A stretch of DNA of 64,000 bases from Beta vulgaris subsp. vulgaris (taxonomy: Eukaryota; Streptophyta; Magnoliopsida; Caryophyllales; Amaranthaceae): the NCBI RefSeq assembly GCF_026745355.1, contig NC_079209.1:5461507-5525506 (forward strand), written 5' to 3'. Position numbers and translations under genes: made by a program. This document shows, piece after piece, positions 1 through 11,985 of this stretch. The notes beneath the pieces were generated by a model. That model saw nothing but the letters and a program-made list of their open reading frames with translations, had not been told where the DNA came from and searched no databases. Numbering within the stretch: the first letter of the stretch is position 1; each line of letters begins with the position of its first letter.

Positions 1-732
1 GCAAATGAACGATACAAGATTTGCATTGGATTAGGGAACGACGCAGTTAATTGGCTCTCTGCGTCGCACATGGCTCAGCATGCGACGCAAATGGGATCCC
101 CAACAGCCTAAGCACCACTCATCTGAGTCGCATGTTGTGCCACATGAGATGCAAATGGAGGCTTTTGCGTTAGCTCCTATTAGTACATGCGACGCAAAAT
201 GGAGCCTTTGATATAAAAAAAAAATCATAAATACGAGTCTCAGCATCCCAACAATTGAGTTGGCAAATTGAAATTCAAATCAAATAATTAGAAAAAACAA
301 ATTATTTGAAATAGAAGAACTACAAGAATCAGATCTGAAACTATGAATATTGAATCAAAATAAAATAGCAAAATAGAAGAACAAAACGAAATGAAATGAA
401 AAAATTGAACCAAAAAAAAATAAATTTGAATCGATTAACACTTGGGGGGGAAATTCAAAAACATATCCCTAAAAACACCATGAGCTCCTTCAATCTTCAC
501 CGACAAGAGTGAGTTTGATCTTTTCTTCAATCTTCACCGTAAACCGATGAGAAACACAGTCAAATCAACAAAGTTACCCAAATTTTTAGAAGAAAACGAA
601 ATTAAAAAAAATACCCAAATAAACAAAATTAGATCTAATACAAAAAAAACCCTAAAAATCTAAAGCAATAAACAGAACTGTCAACTTAATTTCTAGTCGC
701 TCTTTGCCGGCAAGTGTGTGAGAACTACGTTT

Positions 733-850
733 GCGATTCCGGCGAGAGTGAGAGGTCTTCGTTTGCAGTTCCGGCGAGATAGTGAGGTCTTCGTTTGCAG
801 TTCCGGCGAGAGTGAGAGATATTCTTTTCCAGTTCCGACGAGAGTGGGAG
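733..850. repeat. Short tandem repeat inside the CACTA element
   Basis: About three imperfect copies of a ~35-40 bp unit containing GTTCCGGCGAGAGTGAGAG and TCTTCGTTTGCA follow each other. The unit has no coding potential that I recognise. Confidence 0.6.
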
Positions 851-935
851 AGAGAAAGGCGCTAGAAATTTTGGTGTGAGGGAGTGACAGTGAGTGAATG
901 TTGGTGTTAATACGAGGAATGATGAGATGGAAGAG

Positions 936-940
<5 letters not shown>

Positions 941-1013
<73 letters not shown>
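941..1013. repeat. GA microsatellite
   Basis: A run of (GA)n with one AA interruption, inside the CACTA element. Confidence 0.9.
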
Positions 1014-1015
<2 letters not shown>

Positions 1016-1469
1016 GCTAGAAATGTTGGTGTGAGGGAGTGAGTGAATGAAGTGTGAGAGAGAAGCGCTATAAATGTTGGTGTGAGGAAGTGCTATAGGG
1101 TTTTAAAAAAGGGAGGCGGGCCTGGTCCATTTTGCGTCGGATGGGCCTCTATGATCCGACGCAAATCAATCCCAACTACAAGGGCCTTAAACCCATTTGC
1201 ATCGCATGGTATTGATGTTCGACGCAAATTCCTGGATCCAAAAACCAACTACTTCACTCATTAGTGTCGGATGAGCTTCCATGTGTGATGCAAGTCACAT
1301 GATACAAGCATTTGCATCATACAATAGGCAAGTTCCACGCAAATCCTCAAATCATTTGCATCGAACTTTTATAATGCGACACAAATCGTCTGATCCTGAC
1401 TACTTGCGTCACTTCTTCGTGCATGCGACGCAAATAGGCAGACGCAAATCGTTGATTTTGTACTAGTGT

Positions 1470-2683
1470 AGATACTAAAACTGATATTGAATGTTTCAGG
1501 AAAGGTCTCGTCCTTCGGTTTAAGTTGTATAATCGCTTGACGAAATATATGTCCGCAACCTTCAAATTAAGAAGTAAAATCCAAAGCCTCGGCACAGATG
1601 CGACTTGAGGAAGACGATGATATCCTCAATACATCTCTACCTGTCATATATCGAAGAGAACAAGTGGCCACAATCGCAAGGCATTCGTCCCATAATGGAA
1701 CAATTGGAGAAACCACCCCTACAGTCGTCCAAATCAGGTACATAACGTCAATGATGTGCAGGAAAGTGCAGGTAACGATGTCAAAATAGACTCGCACTCC
1801 TACCCTGGCAAAAATCGGAGCCCCAGTTTGGTGGCCACTGAAGAGCGATCGTCCAGACTCCCAAAAGGATCAAGTGAATGGTGTTAATTCCATTATCATG
1901 ACCATGGGCATAGGACCGGAGATTGCATCGCCTTCACAAGAGAAGTTGTGTCCATGCTAAACAAGGGATACCTGAAAGACCTCCCAAGCCATAAAGGGAA
2001 GTCGTTGTTCGACAAGAACCCTCCAAAGAAAAAACCCATGTGTCACCGTCACATATAAGCAATGTCATTTTTGTTGGATAAGATGTTTCTCGACTACCAT
2101 ATCCAGTAGCCAAGAGGCTAGCTAGATAAGGATCTCCCTCGACAAATGTTCACAAAGATTGCAGGTCTAATGATGAAAGAAAATTGAATGCAATATCCAT
2201 CTCTTTCGATGGCGACGATGTATGCGAAGACAAACACTATGACGGCCTAGTCATCTCATTGACCATCAACAACTGTCTTCTGAAACCGCATGCTTGTCAA
2301 CGATGGCAGCCCTGCCGACATATTGGAGTGCTCTAGAAGGCATGGGGATAGATGAAAAAGACTTGACGAAGAAATCAACGATATTGGTCGGTTTCAGCGG
2401 CGAGACGCAATAAACTCTTAGAGAGATCATCCTGCCCACCTTTGCAAAAGGTGTCAACCTTCAAACCAAGTTCAACATCCTCGACTGTCATTCGACCTAC
2501 AATGTGATTTTAGGCAATCCATAGATCCACAAAATGAAGGCACAACAAATCAATTATGTGGTGATTGGTGATCGTTTTAGGTTGCAAGTCAGACCTCAAA
2601 GCAAATGTTGAGAAGACCAAAATAAACTCACGGTTGCCGGTATTTGAAACATTTGGTATTGACATTTGTAGGTTGTAGCATGG
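1470..2683 (+). pseudogene. Decayed Ty3/gypsy retrotransposon fragment (gag-protease region)
   Basis: Conceptual translation in shifting frames gives a retropepsin-like stretch typical of plant Ty3/gypsy polyproteins. One frame around 2270-2330 reads MLVNDGSPADIL, matching the ILVDNGSSADIL active-site consensus. After a frameshift, 2325-2540 reads GMGIDEKDLTKK, ILVGFSGE and then STYNVILGNP, which are the usual downstream landmarks. Upstream sequence (1600-2050) is probably gag-like linker but is too decayed to assign. Frameshifts and stops make it non-functional. The CACTA element at 2687 interrupts or abuts it, and no LTR was found. Confidence 0.7.
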
Positions 2684-2686
2684 GTT

Positions 2687-5505
2687 CACAACAAGAATCC
2701 GCCTATTTAGCGTCTGACATTAGCGTCCGTCACACAAAACAGACGGTACATGTCGAAATAACGTCCGCGTTTTAAGTAGACGATAAATAGCGTCCACTTT
2801 AGCGTCCGAGTCCAAGACAGACGCAAATTAGCGTCCGCTTGAAGACTTTTGCGTCTGTCAAACGGACGCTGATTATTTAGCGTCCGCCTGGCGGACGGTA
2901 AAGTCTGAAGGCGGACGGTAATTGCACAGATATAGCACAAAAAACTTCGACCCTTCCCAGAATATTTGGACGACACTTTCACCCAATATCATTTACGAAA
3001 AACTTAACCTCCCCAATTTCGCCGGCAAACCGCTACCCTCCTTGTCGTCGGACACTCCCGCCAGACTCGCGTCGCTGCCGGACTCGCGCCGCCTTCAGAT
3101 CTTACATCGTCGGTCTCGCGGCTCCCTTCACGTGGCGTTCTAAAGACGCCAACTTGCGCCACCCACCGCGTTGAAGACCCTCGCCGGCTCCCCACCGCTG
3201 TGCGCGGCCGCCGCCTTTTCTCTCTCTTCTACAGTTGTTTGAGGTATGAATTTACACCTTAGTTTTGTTGATTTTTGGCTTGAATTCCTTGTTGTTAATT
3301 GGGGTTTTTGGTATTTTTGATGTATTGTTTTTGTTCATTGTTGTTGTGTGTGATGATTGTTGTTGTTGTTTTTTTTAATTGTATTGTTGTTGTTGTTTAG
3401 TGAATTTGTTGTTGTTGTTAAGTGAATTTGTTGTTGATAATTGAACATGTTAAGTATTGTTGTTGTTGATAATTAAATATGTTAAGTGTTGTTGTTGATA
3501 ATTGAATATGTTAAGTGTTGTTGATAAAAGAATATGTTTAGTATTGGTGTTGTTCATCAACTTGTTTAATTTATTCATGATAATTAGTGAAGTGATGTTG
3601 TTAATGTTACATGCTTTAGATAAATTGAGTGATTAATTTATTACACGTATATTTAGTTCTAACGAATTGAGTTGATTGTTTAGTATAATAGACTTAGTGT
3701 ATATTTAGTATATGTTCACTATATATTTGTGAATGTATTTATTATGTAGTGTTGTTAATCTTTTGGATTTGTTAGTAATTCTTATTATTTTTATAAATTG
3801 TTTAATATTTATTAACTACATATCTTACTTACTTCTATTAACAAGTAATGAATATAGTGAATTGATACTTTCTAGTTGTATGTAGAGTTTTAAATTATGA
3901 AAAGGAAGGAACGTAGCTGGATGTATAACAGACTTGATGGGAGTTCCCTTAGAACTGAGTTTGTGAAAGGGGTTGATAAGTTCATTGAGTTTTGTTTACA
4001 ACATCCTCATTTAAATTACGGTGATAAGAAAAAATGTCCATGCATGAGGTGTAATAACTTGCGTTACTTGGATGTGGACACGGTCTAAGTACATTTGTAC
4101 AGTAAGGGTTTTAAACCGAATCACTTTGACTGGTTATGTCATGGTGAACGTGCTACAGGGTCCTCCTCATCTTCCGCTCAGTCAAATCCATATATGGATA
4201 TCGTTGTAGATGCTTTAGGGAATACTGAAGATCATGCCATGCTTGCCGGTTCAAATTCAGTTGAAGAAGAACCGAATGGTGAAGCAAAGAAGTTTTTCGA
4301 CCTTCTCAAGGCAGCCGAGAATCCCTTGTATGAAGGGAGCAAGATGTCCGTGCTGGAGATGGCTTCTAGAATTATAAGTTTAAAGTGTGAGTATAACCTA
4401 CCACACAGGTGTGTTGATGGGTTTCTTAGTTTATTGAATGAGGTGATACCCCAGAACAACAACATGGGAAGAACTTTCTACAACAGAAAGAAAGGGTGGG
4501 TTCCTGGTTTGGGGACAAGTGCAGACCTCTATTTTGAGAGGTCTTCGAGGGGGGGAGGGGGAGGTAGTTCGTCCTCCAGTTGCACTCCTTCCATGTTTTC
4601 TCAGTTGTCTGCGAGGTTCGAGGAAGGGAGACCTGAATTGCAAAGAGAACGTGAGCGGATGCAGAAGGATAGAGAAGAGGAACGCATCGCCAGGCAAAAG
4701 GAGAGATAGGAGGATCGCAGGGTGCATGATGAGTACCTAGCGCAGATGAGGGCGACTATGGAGACCTACAGCCAGATGATGAGCCAGTGTGGTGGTTCCT
4801 TCCCCTTTACCGGGCCTCAAGACCCCCCCACCGGCGGTGGTGATGCGTGTGCGACTTAGGCTCCTACGATTTCTTACACTATCTATCTTCTATATATTTC
4901 GGGACGTGAGAACATATTATTTAGTTAAGACCGTTAACTTACGTTTATGTATGTATGAATTTATGTTAGTATATGTATGAATTTCTAATTAATGCAAACA
5001 GGTCATCAGTGCTGAATTCGGCGCATTAGCGGACAGCTTGAGTATATTTTGTTGGAAAATGAAACAGGTTAAAAACTATTTAAATGCAATTAGCATTATT
5101 ATAAATAAAAAAAAGGAATTAGCGTCCGCCTATGAAGTTAATGTCCGTTCAAAACAATTTGAGCCTTGCAAGAAGTCGAGAAGTAGCGACCGCTTTGCCA
5201 GACGCCAATTACCGTCCGCCTAGGTGTCAAACGCTAACTAACGTCCGGTTAACCGGACGCTAACTAGTGTCTGACACCTAAGCGGACGGTAATTGGCGTC
5301 TGGCAAGGCGAGCAGACAGTACTTTTGAAAAAGCGGTCGCTAAAGTGTAGCGTCCGCCTGTCGGACGCTAATGCAGCTATTAGCGACCAGGGGTTTTGCA
5401 TCAGCCCTTTAGCGTCCGTTGGCGGACGCTAATTATATTAGCGTCCGACCCCGCGTTTTTAGTGTCCGATTTTTGCGGACGCTAAAGGCTAACATTCTTG
5501 TTGTG
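2687..5505 (+). mobile_element. CACTA (En/Spm) element, complete, internally deleted, with CACAA ends
   Basis: The 12-bp inverted ends CACAACAAGAAT (2687-2698) and ATTCTTGTTGTG (5494-5505) are perfect and are flanked by a 3-bp target duplication GTT (2684-2686 and 5506-5508), the size expected for CACTA elements. Both subterminal regions (2700-2930 and 5110-5490) are filled with direct and inverted copies of a TTAGCGTCCG motif. The interior contains a transposase-derived reading frame lacking the catalytic core. The termini begin CACAA rather than the canonical CACTA. Confidence 0.9.
3897..4859 (+). pseudogene. CACTA transposase-derived reading frame (transposase-associated domain fused to C-terminal tail)
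   Basis: One frame runs for about 321 codons, broken by a TAA at 4086-4088 and a TAG at 4707-4709, and ends at TAG 4857. Residues 1-80 match the plant transposase-associated domain: RSWMYNRLDG, a CPCMRCNN zinc-binding-like motif, and, after the first stop, the usual LYSKGFKPN..DWLCHGE segment. The next ~110 residues resemble the region before the En/Spm transposase core (FFDLLKAAENPLYEGSK). The frame then jumps to a low-complexity Gly/Ser stretch and a charged coiled-coil tail (RERERMQKDREEERIAR) typical of Ptta/En/Spm C-terminal regions. The DDE core is absent, which is consistent with an internal deletion. It lies inside the 2687-5505 element and cannot encode an active transposase as it stands. 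Confidence 0.75.
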
Positions 5506-5508
5506 GTT

Positions 5509-7243
5509 ACAATATGAGCACTCGATTGGCTTAGCTTATTTAATTTTTCTTAATTCAGGGTGAAAACCAAATGTTTCAAATCAGTTCAAATGAGTAAATT
5601 TGACAAAAGTCGTGTTCGGCGAATGAGACATTTTGTTTAGGTTAATTCGATTTGAGTTTGATACAAATTTAACTATCTCAATCACTAGATCGATCAATAA
5701 ATTAGCTAGATCGATGATTAATAACTAATTAAATTTATTTTATCTCATAATTTTTCAAGTTGATTCCAGGTTTATATAATATTGGTTCAAAACTTCAAAT
5801 CATATAATTTTGGTGTACGATCTTAATTTAGGTCGGACAATTGAATATGATTGAAACATTTTATAAGACCAGTCTAAATAATGTTTGGAGAAAAATGAAT
5901 TTCCCTAAACTTCAAATCCTGAATAATCCTAGTCATAGTTTCATTATTTGGTGATTTTAGTTTGGTATGAAGATAGATTCATAAGTAAAAGTTGACTTTA
6001 AATTAAAACACGAAAGGAATTATTATTCTCCTTTTAATTTAAATAAATATAAATTATAATGTAGAAGCATTGGTAAATCAAGTCTAAATCCTCTTTAATT
6101 AGATCTCGGATGGTCAAATAATCTGAAATCAAAAACATACACGGCATATAATATGCAAAAGGATTGATGCATTGTTGTAGCTGACAAATTAAGGGGGATA
6201 TAGAATGTGACTCGTCCAAAATCCTAAAAATTGTCTTCCTATCGACCTTCAATTCCTATGCTCGGTTGATATTGTGCATTTGTGCCTACTTGACGAGACA
6301 CCAATATAATGCAGTACATCATTGAGAGGCTGACTATGAACTTTCAGTGCATGATCTTTCATCTTTGGCTATACGTATGATATTAGCAGAACTGCACATA
6401 AAGATGATATGCATGACTTCATACTATGTGGACGAGATGTTTTTAGCCTAGGTCCAAGGTACTTGTATAAAATTAAATTAGTTAAGTTCAAACTTGTGGG
6501 TGAGAATGTACTTAAAAGAAGCCCATTACATCGCCCACAATTAACCAACCATACAGAATACCCCCTCTCTCATTGTATGTTGCCAGAAATTTTGTGTAAG
6601 GCCAAGGATTTTTCATAGCAAGTCTTGCTTAGTTTAGTGGTAGATTTTACACGTATCTCATAGTGATGAGATTGTGAGATTATCTAAAAAATTTGAGATT
6701 GTGAGATTATCAAAAAAAAATTGAGATTATTGGATTGAACTTTACTAATTGTGCTTTGAACTCGCAAATTATCTTTTGCAACTCTCCTGCTCTTAAAAGA
6801 TCTTGTCTGTATAGTTAAGTCAGGTTAATCCGTATAAATTTTGGATTCAATAGGATAATTATTGTTCTTACTAACAAAAAAAACAAACAAGAATCCTTCT
6901 CTTAAGAGGGTGCCATCACTACATCAACTATTCAACTATGCATTGACTTTTGAAGCATAGCACTCAATAATACACTCTTGAGTCATGAGTGGTGGCTGAT
7001 TCAGAGGAGAGAAAAGATCCGTTGTTGAAGGTGTCCGAAACTTGAGGAAAAGAGTGAGGAAGAGAGGAGAAAGCACCCGGCCCGATGTTTGTTCTTCATC
7101 ATCAATTGAGGAGAAAAGTGAGGGAGAGAGGAGAAGAGTGCGAATATAAGAGTTGAGGAGGTGTGAGGCGTGAGATACATGCAGAGAGGGGGTGTGATGA
7201 AAATAGAAGTTAGAAAAGGTACCTAAGGTGAGAGATAGGGGGT
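5509..7243. other. AT-rich intergenic stretch, nothing recognised
   Basis: No conserved coding frame, RNA gene or bounded repeat could be identified. A purine-rich stretch at 6990-7200 may belong to the CACTA remnant that ends at 7494. Confidence 0.5.
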
Positions 7244-7494
7244 TATAACCCTAGTAGCATTTAATACTCACCAACGACCTATTGTTGTGGTTCTTATTGA
7301 AAACCGCAATAATAGAGTAATAAAAAATAATATTTAATGTATGGCTGTGGTTTTTTCTAAAAATTTCAGTAATATGATATTTTGGACCTTTTTTCCGCAC
7401 ACGGTCTATTCCTACGTATAGCTAAAACTGCAACAATTTAATCGCGACAATATTACGATTATTCTACTAGCGTATGACAATTATTCTACTAGTG
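7244..7494. mobile_element. CACTA remnant, right end (same family as 53424-54814)
   Basis: The right terminus reads ATTCTACTAGTG (to 7494), the same end as the complete element at 53424-54814. Internal palindromic pieces such as TTGTTGTGGTT and AACCGCAATAAT are decayed versions of that family's subterminal motif. The terminal ~22 bp are duplicated in tandem (about 7459-7494, ending first in CTAGCG and then in CTAGTG). I could not place the left end with confidence; it may lie as far left as 6915. Confidence 0.55.
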
Positions 7495-7675
7495 TATGAC
7501 AAGCGTCAACAACTGTCATTTAAATGATGTAAGGTATGTAAGGAAACACATGCTTTGCATGTATTATCTAAAGATATCATAAGTAGATTTAGACCATGTT
7601 CTTTTGGATGACTCATCTTCTATTTTGCTCAGTTATATAAAATTCAACCAAATTCAATTTAAGAAATAGGACTTA

Positions 7676-8029
7676 GGGCCTATTCTCCCCAGCTTATTTT
7701 CAGTTCAGTTCAGTTCAGTTCAGTTCAATTCAGTTCAGTTCAGTTCAATTCAGTTCAGTTCAGTTCAATTCAGTTCAATTCAGATCAGTTCAGTTCAGTT
7801 CAGACCAGTTCAGTTCAGTTCAGCTCTTGACAATACTTTTACTCTCACATATCACTATTCATTTCAGTTCAGTTCAGTTCAATTCAGTTCAGTTCAGTTC
7901 AGATCAGTTCAATTCAGATCAGTTCAGTTCAGTTCAGTTCAATTCAGTTCAGTTCAATTCAGTTCAGTTCAGTTCAATTCAGTTCAGTTCAGTTCAGTTC
8001 AGCTGTTTTATGCCGAAGAGAACAGGCCC
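7676..8029. mobile_element. PIF/Harbinger-like MITE, copy 1
   Basis: The ends GGGCCTATTCTCCCC (left) and the inverted GGGCCTGTTCTCTTCGG (right) are flanked by TTA on both sides (7673-7675 and 8030-8032), the usual Harbinger target duplication. The interior is almost entirely tandem CAGTTC / CAATTC hexamer repeats in two blocks separated by ~40 bp. There is no transposase gene. Confidence 0.75.
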
Positions 8030-8032
8030 TTA

Positions 8033-8756
8033 GGGCATGTTCTTTTCGGCATAAAACAGCTGAACTGAACTGAACTGAACTTATTGGAGCTGAACTGAAC
8101 TGAACTTATCAGAGCTGAACTGAACTGAACTGAACTAAACTGAACTGAACTGAACTGAATTGAATTGAATTGAATTGAATTGAATTGAATTGAATTAAAT
8201 TAAATTGAAATAAACTGAATGTAATAAATATATAAATAATATTTTAAACAAGAATAATATGAATATTAAATAATAATTATAATGATAAGTAATAATAATG
8301 AATAATAATAATAATAGTATTTTGGATATTTTCAAATGATAGTTATAAATAAATAATATTAATAATAATAATAATTAATGATAATAATGATAATTAATAA
8401 TTAATATTTTATATTATTTGTATTAATATATTAATACTTGATGATGATATATAATAACAATAATATCTAAGAAGTAAATTAATATTACTATTTTAATAAT
8501 TAGATTTAATAATAAAAAAATATTTAGTAATAAAAATAATGATTGGGTTGGACCGCAAAAATTACATCATAAACCGTCTTGACGCGATTTGATTGGTTTA
8601 TGGACTAAAAAAATTGGATTTATTTGTGCTTTGACGTAAATCATGTTCCTCCTAATAATAATAGTAATAATAATGAGTAAAGCTATAATAAACAAAATAA
8701 TATATAGAAACAACAACAACAACAACAATAATAATAATAATAATAATAATAATAAG

Positions 8757-8788
<32 letters not shown>

Positions 8789-8995
8789 TAATAATAATAA
8801 TAATTAGTAAAATAAATTATACCAACATAATAATAATATTTAACAAAATGGTTATAAAAGAATGGAGCTGAACTGAACTGAACTGAACTGATCTGAACTA
8901 AACTGAACTGAACTGAAATGATTGGAGCTGAACTGAACTGAACTGATCTGAACTGAACTGAACTGGACTGAAAATAAGGTGGGGAGAACAGGCCC
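8033..8995. mobile_element. PIF/Harbinger-like MITE, copy 2, in opposite orientation
   Basis: It starts GGGCATGTTCTTTTCGG immediately after the TTA shared with copy 1, and ends with the inverted GGGCCTGTTCTCCCC followed by TTA (8996-8998). The arms consist of GAACTGAACT hexamer repeats. The middle (8220-8860) is an AT-rich block dominated by AAT/ATT trinucleotides. Its end sequences are the mirror image of copy 1, so the two elements form one large inverted structure. Confidence 0.75.
8690..8812. repeat. AAC/AAT trinucleotide microsatellite
   Basis: A long run of AAC followed by AAT repeats with single interruptions, inside the second Harbinger-like element. Confidence 0.85.
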
Positions 8996-9324
8996 TTAGT
9001 ATATAAAAAGATATGAGATCAAAAAGTGACGCGGCAATATTGTTAAAATTATCGCGATGATTAACAGACATTGTAAGCCCTTCCAAACTTCCGAGATTAG
9101 CTTGATCATGTCTCTCTCGAATGAGTCCAAATATATAAAGAGCAACTGAGCAAGTCACTAAAGTGGAACGCATAATTTTGTCCCCAATTAAGAGCTAATG
9201 GCAAGAAGCTTTGTAAACACAACAATGGGCCAAGTCACCTATGGTTAACTAATCGGCTTTCTTTTGTCTTGAACTCGTTAGTTTCTATCTAACTTATCTA
9301 TTGGCTACATCGAATATCTGTAGT

Positions 9325-10293
9325 TAGAGATGGAAATGGGTCTAGGATCCTAGACGGACCCGCTCACAAGTCACACCCAGAGGGGTAGCTGAGGGTGTGC
9401 AAGGAGCCCAACAGCACAGGGCCCCCAAAATTATAAAGGCCCCAAAATATATTATTTTGAAAATTTTACTTCATATTTTATGAAATCACCCTTATTTCCC
9501 ACCGTTAATAAATTTGTCAATGATTTATCTTTAGGTTTTCAACTTTCCATCTTTAGAACTCTAACCTTCCATTTTTATTTTCTATGAATTTAGGGTCCCA
9601 ATTTTCATATTAGAACCGGGGCCCCAAAATCTTCAAGACGGCCCTGGTCACACCCTATCCTAATTCCTAGTGGCAGGGTATAGGTCTTAATTTATTAGAC
9701 CTAATGGATAAGGATATATAGGATATGGGTCACGATATTATCGGATAAGGATAGGGTAAGAGTCTACTTCTCAAATTCCTCCAGACCCTACACATAGACC
9801 CACCCAAGCTAAAATATATATTTTTAAATTTAAAATAAATAAATATATATATACACACACTTACAGATATAAGAAACCCTTCCAGTCAAAATAAAACCCT
9901 CAATTCGTTACCCTAGCCGCACTCTCACAATCTCATCTTACTAGTATCTCACTCTCTCGCTCTAAACTAATTTTTTATTCATATTTGAATGCATGAGACT
10001 CTTGAAATGTGGAAAAATTATGTATTTCTATGTAATATGATATTTTATGTGCTAATGGCTTTATATGTTGAATTGTGTTTAACAATTATATATAAACATG
10101 AAAATATAAGCGGAAAAAAATCGTATTAGACCCTAGAGAACCCTAGACCCTATATCGAACCCTACAGGTACGTGTAAGCGTCCTAAAAAATTTATCCTAT
10201 GAAAATGGGTAAGGTATGGGTCTGCATTCAAAAATTAGGATATGTTAAGGATATAGCCTTATCCTACTCAAACTCTACCGTCTGCCATCCCTA
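9325..10293. mobile_element. hAT-like non-autonomous element carrying a nested insertion
   Basis: The left end TAGAGATGGAAATGGGT and the inverted right end TAGGGATGGCAGACGGT form degenerate terminal repeats. The 8-bp flanks TCTGTAGT (9317-9324) and TTTATAGT (10294-10301) match at 6 of 8 positions, both differences being transitions, which suggests an old hAT target duplication. The interior repeats TAGGGT/GGATAGGG-type motifs near both ends. A younger hAT sits at 9378-9646. Confidence 0.6.
9378..9646. mobile_element. hAT-like MITE nested in the 9325-10293 element
   Basis: It is flanked by a perfect 8-bp duplication GTCACACC (9370-9377 and 9647-9654), diagnostic of hAT transposition. The termini are CAGAGGGG and GGCCCTG, imperfect inverted repeats. 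The element is 269 bp, carries a GGGGCCCCAAAAT stretch near each end, and has no coding capacity. Confidence 0.8.
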
Positions 10294-10939
10294 TTTATAG
10301 TATACACTCATAATTTATTATATTAATCATTAGTATCGTTTATACAAAAATAAATTTTTCAAAACTATATTTGAAGCAAAATCTACAAGATTCAACATTA
10401 TTTAATTTTAATCTTCAAATTGATAAGATTTTACTACTCATCAAGGTTCTAAAACTTTGGCAACATAAAAAATGCAAATTGAACTTTGACAACATATTAC
10501 TAATAAGCAATTTATTAGAGAGTAGAAAAGTATTTTCATGAATCATTTTGAGTAGTAGTTTTATAAGTTGTTTGAATGGTTCCTTCTTTTTCTACCAGAG
10601 TATCATCTCGTTTCTTTTTTTTGTAAATGAGCGACCAAGAAAAATCAATTTCAAGTTTTAGAAACATCTCAATAAGATTTTAGCAATTAAATTCGATGAC
10701 ATCCACCATCATATTTGTTATGTCAATCCATGTTTGATTTGGATGTAAGGAAAACAATTGACAATGAAATATGTATCCGACCCATTTCTTGGATAATGAA
10801 GGTGTAAGTATGATCTTATCTTACAGATGACATATATCAATCCGCTATAAGAGAAACAAAAGAAGCTAGAACTATAAAGTAGGTTAGAGGATTATGGAGT
10901 CGGTAAAAGCAAAATTTTGTGTTAATCATGTTACTTCTA

Positions 10940-11930
10940 GAGGCTCTAAAAGGCTCATTATTATATCTCCGTTTTGATTTAAGTAATCCGAATTGAAACA
11001 CATGGCTAATACATTCATTGTATCATATAATGGAGAGTACGAACATAATCTAATGTTCTAGATAAAATCAGTCCATTATGGGAGTGAGGAATAAGGTCAA
11101 GAGTAGGAGGAAACTAAGGATTTTGCATCATATACAACAGTAACTCGTCCTACTTTTAGGATCGAAAACTTGTAGATCCTTATAAGTGGACAAAAGGAAG
11201 AAAACTAATATCTATTTCACTTATTGAAATCAACCAATACAACCGGCTATTATTGAAAAGGCCAATAACTACTTTGCTAAAACTAAGAAACTATATTCCA
11301 ACTATTTGTACCACCAACACGGCTGTTATTCATGACTTGAGATCTTGCGAATGGCATAAAGCTTACTTTGAATGCACATATCTCTCAATTCATAAATGAT
11401 TTTGATGTGATTCAAAGTGGAGGTGATAGATTGTTCAAAGAGCTCTCCAACGATAGGTCATATGCCAAATTCCGCTAATAAACGAGAAAGTTATGACCGT
11501 TTTACGAAGAACTGACGAAACTGTTTCGTCTCGGGCCCGATCGGGCGGATTTCACCCGACCCGGTCGTGCGGTGCGCCGGTTTGTGCGCTACACGCGTTT
11601 TCGGTATTTTTCATTTTTAAGTTATCTTTTAGGGTTTGTACGGGGTTCCTTATGTTATAAAAGGACTTCCTAGTGTTCGTTATTATTGACACAACTTATG
11701 AAACACTTTTAGCCTCTAGAATTTAGGACTCCTTGTATTATTCTCTCTGATTTTCTCATTATAGTGAAGAAGCTCTAATCCCCCTCCTGTGGGTGTAGGT
11801 CAAATTTGACTGAACCACGTAAATCCTTGTGTTCTTTGTTTGTTCCTCTTTATTATTCTCTCACCTTTATTATTTCATTGATTTTCTGTTCCGCATTAAT
11901 CAAACTACAACATCCTATTTCCTAACAACG
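10940..11930 (+). repeat. Probable LTR-derived repeat (boundaries uncertain)
   Basis: The stretch has the feel of the transcribed half of a plant LTR: a GC-rich patch at 11520-11600, TATAAAAG at 11658-11665, and a segment resembling the conserved 3' part of copia LTRs (AAGCTCTAATCCCCC, then CTGAACCACGTAAAT at about 11770-11825). I found no PBS, no coding region and no clear target duplication, so its limits are only approximate. Confidence 0.4.
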
Positions 11931-11985
11931 GCAACACCACCACTAGCTTTATTAATCCTAGCATATTATGCACTTAGACTATTAA

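Larger units (their letters stand above)
1..1468. mobile_element. Non-autonomous CACTA element, right part (left end outside the window)
   Basis: The right end reads TTTTGTACTAGTG, the reverse complement of a CACTA-type terminal repeat (CACTAGTACAAAA), and stops at 1468. Both flanks of the element (1-200 and 1120-1450) are packed with direct and inverted copies of a subterminal motif around TGCGACGCAAAT, as expected for transposase-binding repeats. The middle holds a GA microsatellite and a short tandem repeat but no transposase. The left terminus and the target-site duplication partner lie before base 1, so the full length is unknown. Confidence 0.75.

Noticed and set aside
7680..8000. CRISPR-like or telomere-like array of short repeats
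   Set aside because: The hexamers are contiguous without spacers, are bounded by transposon ends, and differ from the plant telomere repeat TTTAGGG.
7827..8033. Reading frame with repeating SVQFN residues
   Set aside because: It is a direct translation of the CAGTTC hexamer array in a MITE, not a protein gene.
8567..8788. Leu-rich frame on the minus strand
   Set aside because: Translation of an AAT microsatellite.
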